DNA from: Rhodoferax ferrireducens
Lineage (GTDB): Bacteria > Pseudomonadota > Gammaproteobacteria > Burkholderiales > Burkholderiaceae_C
DNA: 64,000 nucleotides
NCBI GenBank assembly: GCA_002083775.1
Contig: MTEI01000001.1
Coordinates: forward strand, 558,001 to 622,000
Direction of reading: 5' to 3'
The position numbers and the translations under genes were made by a program. Each line of letters opens with the position of its first letter. Position 1 is the stretch's first letter. The notes below the pieces were generated by a model. That model ran no database searches. It saw nothing but the letters and a program-made list of their open reading frames with translations, and had not been told where the DNA came from. Below are positions 58,014 through 64,000 of the stretch, one piece after another.

Positions 58014-59741
58014 ATGAACGAAGACGCACAGCAACCTTGGCTGCAAACGGCACAGTTGTTTCAGCAAACCATGACCGAAACCTGGACCAAAGCGTTTGAG
58101 TCCTTCAAGACCATGGACATGGGCAAGTTGCCCGGCTCCATGGCCATGACTGCTCCGCCCAAAATGCCTGACATCAAGTTCCCCCCGGAAAAGTTGCAGC
58201 AGATTCAGCATGAATATGCGAAAGAGGCCAACGAGGTCTTGACGCAAAGCATGCAAAACAAGCTGGTGCTCAAAGACCGCCGTTTCAGCTCGCCCGCCTG
58301 GGCCGCCAACCCTATGGCCGCTTTTACCGCCGCCATGTATTTGCTCAACGCCAAAACGCTGACCCAAATGGCAGAAATCGTTGAAGCAGACGACAAAACC
58401 CGGGCCAAGATCAGCTTCATGGTCGAGCAGATCAACGCCGCCTCGGCCCCCAGCAACTTTTTGGCGATGAATGCCGACGCCCTCAAAACCGCGTTGGACA
58501 CCAAGGGCGAAAGCCTGGCCAAGGGCCTCCAGAACTTGCTGCAAGACATCCGCAAGGGCCACATGTCCATGACCGATGAGAGCCTGTTCACGGTGGGCCA
58601 AAACATTGCCACCACCGAAGGTGCGGTGGTGTTTGAGAACGACTACATCCAGCTCATCGAGTACAAACCGCTGACCGAAAAGGTCTACGAAAAGCCGTTT
58701 TTGCTGGTGCCCCCCAGCATCAACAAGTACTACATCCTTGACCTGCAGCCTGACAACTCGGTGATCCGCTACGCCGTGGCGCAAGGCCATCGCACCTTTG
58801 TGATCAGCTGGCGCAACCCGGATGCGTCGATGAAGCAGGTCACCTGGGACAACTTCATCGAACACGCCATCCTGGAGGCGATTCGCGTCACCAAAGAGAT
58901 CACCGGTGCCAAGAGCATCAACACGCTGGGCTTCTGTGTCGGCGGCACCATGCTGTCGACCGCGCTGGCGGTGTTGGCCGCGCGTGGTGACACCTCGGTG
59001 GCCAGCGTCACGTTCCTGACGGCGATGGTCGACTTTTCCGACACCGGCGTGCTCGACATCTTCATTGACGACAAGTTCGTCGAATACCGTGAAAAAGAAA
59101 TGGGCAAGGGCGGCATGATGAAGGGTGGCGACATGGCCAGCACCTTCAGCTTTTTGCGCCCCAACGATTTGGTGTGGAATTATGTGGTGGGCAACTACCT
59201 CAAGGGTGAAACCCCGCCGCCGTTCGACCTGCTGTACTGGAACGCCGACAGCACCAACCTGCCCGGCCCCTTCTACACCTGGTACCTGCGCAACACCTAC
59301 CTGGAAAACAACCTCTCCACACCGGGCAAAGCGGTGGTGCTGGGTGAGAAGGTTGATTTTGGCAAAGTGAAGATGCCGGTCTATATTTACGGTTCGCGGG
59401 AAGACCATATCGTGCCGATCAACGGCTCTTATGCCACGACGCAGTTTTTCCCTGGCCCCACACGCTTTGTCATGGGTGCCTCCGGTCACATTGCCGGGGT
59501 GATCAACCCGCCGGCCAAAAACAAGCGCTGCCACTGGACGCGTGACGACGGCAAGCTGCCCAAAACGCACGCCGAGTGGTTTGAAGGCGCAGTGGAACAC
59601 CCGGGCAGCTGGTGGACAGACTGGTCCAACTGGCTGGCCAGCCAGTCTGACAAACAGATCCCGGCGCCCAAGACCTACGGCAAAGGCAAATACAAAGCCA
59701 TTGAGCCCGCTCCTGGGCGCTATGTGCTGGCCAAGGCGTAG
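58014..59741 (+). CDS. phaC: Class I poly(R)-hydroxyalkanoate synthase
   Basis: A 575-residue enzyme that polymerises (R)-3-hydroxyacyl-CoA to PHA granules. The lipase-like box is GFCVGGT with the nucleophile Cys308; the catalytic Asp lies in YGSREDHIVP and the His in GASGHIAGV. The N-terminal 190 residues are the variable helical region. Length and VISWRNPDASMKQVTWDNFI fit class I enzymes of the Cupriavidus type, which need no PhaE or PhaR subunit. It starts the phaC-phaA-phaB cluster; a family B repeat follows. Confidence 0.96.
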   Translation: MNEDAQQPWLQTAQLFQQTMTETWTKAFESFKTMDMGKLPGSMAMTAPPKMPDIKFPPEKLQQIQHEYAKEANEVLTQSMQNKLVLKDRRFSSPAWAANPMAAFTAAMYLLNAKTLTQMAEIVEADDKTRAKISFMVEQINAASAPSNFLAMNADALKTALDTKGESLAKGLQNLLQDIRKGHMSMTDESLFTVGQNIATTEGAVVFENDYIQLIEYKPLTEKVYEKPFLLVPPSINKYYILDLQPDNSVIRYAVAQGHRTFVISWRNPDASMKQVTWDNFIEHAILEAIRVTKEITGAKSINTLGFCVGGTMLSTALAVLAARGDTSVASVTFLTAMVDFSDTGVLDIFIDDKFVEYREKEMGKGGMMKGGDMASTFSFLRPNDLVWNYVVGNYLKGETPPPFDLLYWNADSTNLPGPFYTWYLRNTYLENNLSTPGKAVVLGEKVDFGKVKMPVYIYGSREDHIVPINGSYATTQFFPGPTRFVMGASGHIAGVINPPAKNKRCHWTRDDGKLPKTHAEWFEGAVEHPGSWWTDWSNWLASQSDKQIPAPKTYGKGKYKAIEPAPGRYVLAKA

Positions 59742-59759
59742 GCGTTTGGCGCGACTGCC

Positions 59760-59830
59760 TGTCATGCCGGACCTGATCCGGCATCCATGCTCGCAGAAGT
59801 CATGGATTGCGGGTCAAGCCCGCAATGACA
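59760..59830. repeat. Family B repeat, phaC-phaA gap
   Basis: ATGCCGG/CCGGCAT hairpin, a 15-base spacer between two CATG-containing junctions, then ATTGCGGG/CCCGCAAT, bounded by TGTCAT and ATGACA. It lies inside an operon-like cluster. Confidence 0.87.
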
Positions 59831-59878
59831 AGTGCTGTTGAATCAGCTCCTCATTTTTATTAACTCTCAGGAATCAAC

Positions 59879-61057
59879 ATGGAAGATATCGTTATCGTTT
59901 CGGCTGCGCGTACCGCAGTGGGCAAGTTTGGTGGTGCTTTGGCCAAGGTGTCAGCGCCCCAGTTGGGCAGCATCGTGATTCGGGAAGCGCTGGCGCGTGC
60001 CGGCGTGCAGCACAACCAGGTGGGTGAAGTCATCATGGGCCAGGTGTTGGCAGCAGGCTCCGGGCAAAACCCGGCGCGCCAGGCCACCTTGAATGCCGGC
60101 CTGGCCGTTGAAACCCCTGCGCTGACCATCAATGCGGTCTGCGGCTCCGGCCTGAAGGCCGTCATGCTGGCGGCCCAGGCAGTGGCTTGGGGTGATAGCG
60201 AAATCGTCGTTGCCGGTGGTCAGGAGAACATGAGTGCCGCCCCGCACGTGCTGATGGGTTCGCGCGACGGCCAGCGCATGGGCGACTGGAAGATGATCGA
60301 CTCCATGATCGTGGATGGCTTGTGGGACGTGTACAACAACTACCACATGGGTATCACCGCCGAAAACGTCGCCCGCACCTACGGCATCAGCCGCGACGAG
60401 CAGGACGCGCTGGCGCTGTTCAGCCAGCAAAAGGCTGCAGCCGCGCAAGATGCCGGCAAATTCCGCGACGAAATCATCGGTGTGAGCATTCCGCAACGCA
60501 AAGGCGACCCGGTGGTGTTTGACATTGACGAGTTTTTGAACCGCAAAACCAATGCTGACGTGCTCGCAGGTTTGCGCCCTGCCTTTGACAAGGGTGGCTC
60601 AGTCACCGCTGGCAATGCCTCTGGCATCAACGACGGTGCCGCTGCCGTGGTGGTGATGACGGCCAAAAAAGCGGCTGCTTTGGGCCTGACCCCACTGGCA
60701 CGCATTGCTGGTTTTGGCACCAGCGGGCTGGATCCGGCGCACATGGGCATGGGCCCGGTGTCTGCCACCCGTATTGCCCTGGCCCGTGCTGGCTGGAACG
60801 TTGCTGACGTTGACCTGCTGGAGCTGAACGAAGCCTTTGCGGCGCAGGCCTGCGCGGTCAACCAGCAACTCGATGCTGATCCGGCCAAGGTCAATGTCAA
60901 TGGCGGTGCCATTGCCATTGGTCACCCCATTGGCGCGTCCGGGTGCCGCATTTTGGTCACGCTGCTGTATGAAATGCAGCGCAGCAACGCCAAGCGCGGC
61001 CTGGCTTCACTATGTATTGGTGGAGGCATGGGCGTGGCCATGGCGCTGGAGCGTTGA
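59879..61057 (+). CDS. phaA: Acetyl-CoA acetyltransferase (beta-ketothiolase)
   Basis: A 392-residue thiolase that condenses two acetyl-CoA to acetoacetyl-CoA, the first PHB step. The acyl-accepting Cys is in NAVCGSGLKAVML near residue 88, the His in GGAIAIGHPIGASGCRIL and the second Cys in LCIGGGMGVAMALE. AGGA precedes the ATG. Placement between phaC and phaB supports the biosynthetic role. Confidence 0.96.
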   Translation: MEDIVIVSAARTAVGKFGGALAKVSAPQLGSIVIREALARAGVQHNQVGEVIMGQVLAAGSGQNPARQATLNAGLAVETPALTINAVCGSGLKAVMLAAQAVAWGDSEIVVAGGQENMSAAPHVLMGSRDGQRMGDWKMIDSMIVDGLWDVYNNYHMGITAENVARTYGISRDEQDALALFSQQKAAAAQDAGKFRDEIIGVSIPQRKGDPVVFDIDEFLNRKTNADVLAGLRPAFDKGGSVTAGNASGINDGAAAVVVMTAKKAAALGLTPLARIAGFGTSGLDPAHMGMGPVSATRIALARAGWNVADVDLLELNEAFAAQACAVNQQLDADPAKVNVNGGAIAIGHPIGASGCRILVTLLYEMQRSNAKRGLASLCIGGGMGVAMALER

Positions 61058-61101
61058 TCTGAGCCGGTTGGCTATCAAAAATTTATAACGAGGAGACAAA
61101 A

Positions 61102-61839
61102 ATGATTCATAGAGTAGCTTACGTCACAGGTGGCATGGGTGGTATTGGTACCGCCATTTGCCAGCGTTTGAGCAAAGAAGGGTTCAAGGTCATCGCGGGT
61201 TGCGGCCCAACGCGTGACTACGCCAAGTGGCTGGCCGAACAGGCCTCCCTGGGCTACACCTTTTATGCGTCGGCTGGCAATGTGGGTGACTGGGATTCCA
61301 CCGTGGCCGCTTTCAGCAAGGCCAAGGCCGAGCATGGCAGCATTGACCTGCTGGTGAACAACGCCGGTATTACCCGTGACCGCATGTTCCTGAAAATGAC
61401 CCGTGAAGACTGGGACGCGGTGATCGAAACCAACCTCAACTCCATGTTCAACGTCACCAAACAGGTGGTGGGCGATATGGTTGAAAAAGGCTGGGGCCGC
61501 ATCATCAACATCAGCAGCGTGAACGGCGTCAAGGGCCAAGCCGGGCAAACCAACTACTCAGCCGCCAAGGCGGGTATGCACGGTTTCAGCATGGCGCTGG
61601 CGCAAGAACTGGCCAACAAGGGCGTGACCGTCAACACCGTGAGCCCGGGTTACATCGGCACCGACATGGTGAAGGCCATCCGCCAGGAAGTGCTCGACAA
61701 GATCATTGCCACCGTGCCTGTGAAACGCCTGGGTGAGCCATCTGAAATCGCCTCCATCATCGCCTGGCTGGCGTCAAATGAAGGCGGCTACGCCACCGGT
61801 GCCGAGTTCTCGGTGAACGGTGGGTTGCATATGGGGTAA
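61102..61839 (+). CDS. phaB: Acetoacetyl-CoA reductase
   Basis: A 245-residue short-chain dehydrogenase that reduces acetoacetyl-CoA to (R)-3-hydroxybutyryl-CoA with NADPH. The cofactor motif is YVTGGMGGIGTAIC; the catalytic Ser/Tyr/Lys are in NISSVNGVKGQAGQTNYSAA followed by KAG. GGCGPTRDYAKW after strand 2 fits the NADPH-type PhaB pattern. A strong terminator follows, closing the cluster. Confidence 0.96.
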   Translation: MIHRVAYVTGGMGGIGTAICQRLSKEGFKVIAGCGPTRDYAKWLAEQASLGYTFYASAGNVGDWDSTVAAFSKAKAEHGSIDLLVNNAGITRDRMFLKMTREDWDAVIETNLNSMFNVTKQVVGDMVEKGWGRIINISSVNGVKGQAGQTNYSAAKAGMHGFSMALAQELANKGVTVNTVSPGYIGTDMVKAIRQEVLDKIIATVPVKRLGEPSEIASIIAWLASNEGGYATGAEFSVNGGLHMG

Positions 61840-61860
61840 CGCGATTCAGATCGCAGGATC

Positions 61861-61888
61861 AAAAACCCGCTTCTGGCGGGTTTTTTTT
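61861..61888 (+). terminator. Intrinsic terminator of the pha cluster
   Basis: AAAAACCCGC/GCGGGTTTTT with loop TTCTG, followed by further T. It is symmetric enough to act also on leftward transcripts from rfbC. Confidence 0.93.
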
Positions 61889-61939
61889 AGTGTGAATACA
61901 TCGCCTGGGAGGGTCAGGCGGGCGTTCAGCGCAATAGGT

Positions 61940-62491
61940 TCAAGTAAACACTTCAGCCTTGCCCAGCGTCGCGGCTGCTTTGTCCTTGGCTGCCAGTAAC
62001 GGCTCGCCATCAACAGGCCATTGAATCCCCAACGCCGGGTCATTCCACAGCAAGCTGCGCTCAAACTCGGTGTGGTAGTAGTCGCTTGTTTTGTATAGAA
62101 ACTCGGCACTGTCGCTGGTGACCAGAAACCCATGCGCAAAGCCCGGTGGCACCCACAGCTGGCGCTTGTTCTCTGCTGAAAGCATCACGCCCTCCCACTT
62201 GCCGAAGGTGGGAGAACTCTTGCGAATGTCCACCGCCACATCAAATACCTCACCTTGCGTCACCCGCACCAGCTTGCCCTGCGGGTGCTGGATCTGGTAA
62301 TGCAAACCCCGCAACACGCCCTTGGCAGACTTGCTGTGGTTGTCCTGCACAAATTGCACATCAAGCCCGGTGCATTGGGCAAAGTCACGCGCGTTGAAAC
62401 TTTCAAAGAAAAAGCCGCGCGCATCGCCAAACACTTTGGGCTCCAGGATCAGGACTTCGGGCAAGGCTGTGGGTGTAACGGTGTAGGGCAT
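61940..62491 (-). CDS. rfbC: dTDP-4-dehydrorhamnose 3,5-epimerase
   Basis: A 183-residue cupin-fold enzyme of the dTDP-L-rhamnose pathway. Landmarks are PKVFGDARGFFFESFNARDF, the QDNHSKSAKGVLRGLHYQ catalytic-His motif and WVPPGFAHGFLV. It epimerises C3 and C5 of dTDP-4-keto-6-deoxyglucose. It is last in the minus-strand order rfbD-rfbA-rfbC. Confidence 0.95.
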   Translation of the reverse strand: MPYTVTPTALPEVLILEPKVFGDARGFFFESFNARDFAQCTGLDVQFVQDNHSKSAKGVLRGLHYQIQHPQGKLVRVTQGEVFDVAVDIRKSSPTFGKWEGVMLSAENKRQLWVPPGFAHGFLVTSDSAEFLYKTSDYYHTEFERSLLWNDPALGIQWPVDGEPLLAAKDKAAATLGKAEVFT

Positions 62492-62499
62492 AAATGTGG

Positions 62500-62540
62500 C
62501 TCCAGCCCTTTATTAGTTTGGGCTAGTAGCTATGAAATTT
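62500..62540. repeat. Family A repeat, rfbA-rfbC gap
   Basis: CTCCAGCCCTTTATTAGTTT followed by GGGCTAGTAGCTATGAAATT. It fills almost the whole 51-base gap between two operon genes. Confidence 0.75.
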
Positions 62541-62542
62541 GG

Positions 62543-63430
62543 TTAGTGGATGAGTCCGAGCAAATACTGCCCGTAGCCGTTCTTGGCCAGCGGTGTCGCG
62601 AGCTTCTGGATTTGCGCCGCATCAATCCACTTCTGCGCAAAGGCAATTTCTTCCGGGCAGGCCACCTGCAGGCCCTGGCGCTTTTGCAGCGTGGCGATGA
62701 AGCTGGCGGCTTCCAGCAGGCTGTCATGGGTGCCCGTATCCAGCCAGGCGTAACCCCGTCCCATGATCTCGACGTTGAGCTGGCCTTGCTCCAGGTAGCG
62801 CCGGTTCACGTCGGTGATTTCCAGCTCACCGCGGTGCGATGGCTGGATACTGGCGGCAATGTCGCACACCTGGTTGTCGTAGAAATACAGGCCGGTGACG
62901 GCGTAGTTGCTTTTTGGGGCTTTGGGCTTTTCTTCGATGCTGATGGCGCGCATCTGCTCGTCAAAGGCCACCACACCGTAGCGCTCGGGGTCGCTGACTC
63001 GGTAGGCAAAGACACTGGCCCCGGTTTCGCGGGAGTTGGCGTGAGCCAGCTGTTTGCTCAGGTCATGGCCGTAAAAGATGTTGTCACCGAGCACCAAGGC
63101 GCTGGGCTGGGTGCCCACGAAATCACGGCCAATGATGAAGGCTTGCGCCAAACCGTCCGGGCTGGGCTGCACCGCGTAGCTGATGGCCATGCCCCACTGG
63201 CTGCCATCGCCCAGCAGCTCGGCAAAACGCGGTGTGTCTTGCGGTGTGGAGATCACCAGCACCTCACGGATACCGGCCAGCATGAGGGTGCTCAGCGGGT
63301 AATAGATCATCGGCTTGTCGTACACCGGCATCAGCTGTTTGGACACCGCCTGGGTGACTGGGTAGAGGCGGGTGCCGGAGCCTCCGGCGAGGATGATGCC
63401 TTTGCGTGTGCTTGTGGTCTTGTCGGTCAT
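62543..63430 (-). CDS. rfbA: Glucose-1-phosphate thymidylyltransferase
   Basis: A 295-residue nucleotidyltransferase that makes dTDP-glucose. The nucleotide loop is [20 protein letters not shown], with [25 protein letters not shown] and [14 protein letters not shown]. Length matches RmlA. It follows rfbD by 16 bases. Confidence 0.96.
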   Translation of the reverse strand: MTDKTTSTRKGIILAGGSGTRLYPVTQAVSKQLMPVYDKPMIYYPLSTLMLAGIREVLVISTPQDTPRFAELLGDGSQWGMAISYAVQPSPDGLAQAFIIGRDFVGTQPSALVLGDNIFYGHDLSKQLAHANSRETGASVFAYRVSDPERYGVVAFDEQMRAISIEEKPKAPKSNYAVTGLYFYDNQVCDIAASIQPSHRGELEITDVNRRYLEQGQLNVEIMGRGYAWLDTGTHDSLLEAASFIATLQKRQGLQVACPEEIAFAQKWIDAAQIQKLATPLAKNGYGQYLLGLIH

Positions 63431-63446
63431 GGCGCGTCCCTGAGTT

Positions 63447-64000
63447 TTAAAGGATTTCAGCCAACATGCGGTTCACCCCGGCCTGCCACGGTGGCAGGGT
63501 CAGGCCAAAGGTGGTTTGCAGCTTTTGCGTATTCATGCGCGAGTTGAACGGGCGTCTGGCGGGTGTGGGGAAGGCACTGGTGGGCACTGGATTCACCTGG
63601 GTTGCTTTGATTTGAATAGCTGGCTGCACAAGCTGTGCTTGGGCTAGCACATGTTTTGCATACTCAAACCAATTGGTTTCACCACTGGCCACCAGATGGT
63701 AGATGCCGGCCAGGGTGTCTGCGTTGGGGCCGTCTGGTGTGGAGGTGTGTCTGGTCTGGGTGACATGGCGGATGGCTTGGGCGGTGATGTCGGCCAGCAA
63801 ATCCGCGCCGGTGGGGGCACCAAACTGGTCGTTGATCACAGTGAGTTTGTCGCGCTCTTGCGCCAAGCGCAGCATGGTCTTGGCAAAGTTGCCACCGCGG
63901 GCGGCGTAAACCCAGCTGGTGCGAAAGATCAGGTGGCGCGGGTTGGCTTGGGCGATCAAGACTTCACCCAACAGCTTGGTGGCGCCATACACGCTCAAGG
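63447..64000 (-). CDS. rfbD: dTDP-4-dehydrorhamnose reductase, C-terminal part
   Basis: About 183 C-terminal residues of RmlD are present; the gene continues past the right edge, so the N-terminal Rossmann nucleotide-binding part is missing. The catalytic YGATK motif ([11 protein letters not shown]) is at the edge, followed by [20 protein letters not shown] and [14 protein letters not shown]. It performs the last step to dTDP-L-rhamnose. Residues coded by 63608-63656 (the [16 protein letters not shown] loop) appear to come from a family A repeat. Confidence 0.93.
   Translation of the reverse strand, partial: LSVYGATKLLGEVLIAQANPRHLIFRTSWVYAARGGNFAKTMLRLAQERDKLTVINDQFGAPTGADLLADITAQAIRHVTQTRHTSTPDGPNADTLAGIYHLVASGETNWFEYAKHVLAQAQLVQPAIQIKATQVNPVPTSAFPTPARRPFNSRMNTQKLQTTFGLTLPPWQAGVNRMLAEIL
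63608..63656 (-). repeat. Probable in-frame family A remnant in rfbD
   Basis: TGATTTGAATAGCTGGCTGC followed by ACAAGCTGTGCTTGGGCTAG keeps the AATAGCT flank and GGGCTAG arm. It is in a surface-loop position of the reductase. Confidence 0.5.

Noticed and set aside
57897..59765. 622-codon minus-strand frame opposite phaC
   Set aside because: The plus-strand frame is an unmistakable PHA synthase; the minus frame is a codon-bias shadow.
61070..61085. GGCTATCAAAAATTTATAAC before phaB as a family A repeat
   Set aside because: Only the GCTATCAAAA flank is present, without any CCCTTAT core; too little to support.
62255..63547. 430-codon plus-strand frame across rfbC/rfbA
   Set aside because: It runs antisense through two conserved rhamnose genes and across their intergenic repeat, and lacks any motif.

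Overview
The window looks like chromosomal DNA of a betaproteobacterium of the order Burkholderiales, most likely a Comamonadaceae member of the Rhodoferax/Polaromonas type (inference). The pointers are the conserved block thrS-infC-rpmI-rplT-pheS-pheT-ihfA-merR-tRNA-Pro, a phaC-phaA-phaB polyhydroxyalkanoate cluster, TRAP and Dpp transporters, high GC, and many copies of a short palindromic repeat built on CTAGCCCTTAT/ATAAGGGCTAG. No phage, transposase or CRISPR array was seen.

Layout. 1-3.9 kb: the 3' end of a large two-partner-secretion exoprotein and its outer-membrane transporter. 4.0-5.8 kb: a thiamine-diphosphate enzyme. 5.8-10.7 kb: a sugar-acid locus (FCD-type GntR regulator, D-mannonate dehydratase, three-gene TRAP transporter). 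10.8-16.4 kb: a complete dipeptide ABC transporter, dppBCDF-dppA, on the minus strand. 16.5-18.7 kb: a histone-H1-like/SWIB protein, an RraA-family protein and a DMT exporter. 18.8-33.0 kb: a polyamine island with agmatinase, PuuB, a MocR regulator, PuuA, SpuC, the PotFGHI importer, PuuC and a second glutamine-synthetase-like ligase. Together these make putrescine from agmatine, import putrescine, and oxidise it by the gamma-glutamyl route or by transamination. 33.3-34.6 kb: isocitrate lyase.

34.7-43.1 kb: the translation block. It starts with what looks like a threonine-codon leader peptide and attenuator ahead of thrS, contains an infC that appears to start with ATC, and ends at a tRNA-Pro(GGG) gene with its own terminator. 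43.2-48.6 kb: directly after the tRNA lies the most interesting part of the window. A 698-residue protein with an N-terminal Mrr_N-like winged helix and a C-terminal CHAT-protease-like domain is followed by a metallo-beta-lactamase-fold hydrolase in an apparent operon, then by a DinG-type helicase. I regard the CHAT-MBL pair as a candidate undescribed defence or stress module.

48.7-64 kb: a small membrane protein, an acetyl-CoA hydrolase/CoA-transferase, an exonuclease/GIY-YIG fusion, a Nudix hydrolase, a fumarylacetoacetase-family enzyme, a small ABM-like protein, a Phd/PIN toxin-antitoxin pair with a clear operator, YcaO, PgeF, a short membrane protein, the PHA operon, and dTDP-rhamnose genes rfbC, rfbA and partial rfbD running off the right edge.

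Two dispersed repeat families thread the whole window. Family A (CTAGCCCTTAT type, about 15 copies or remnants) sits between genes and also in frame inside genes. Family B (double-hairpin TGTCATTGCGGG/CCATGG type, four copies) always lies between codirectional genes. All function calls come from reading translated sequence and motif recall; no database search was run.
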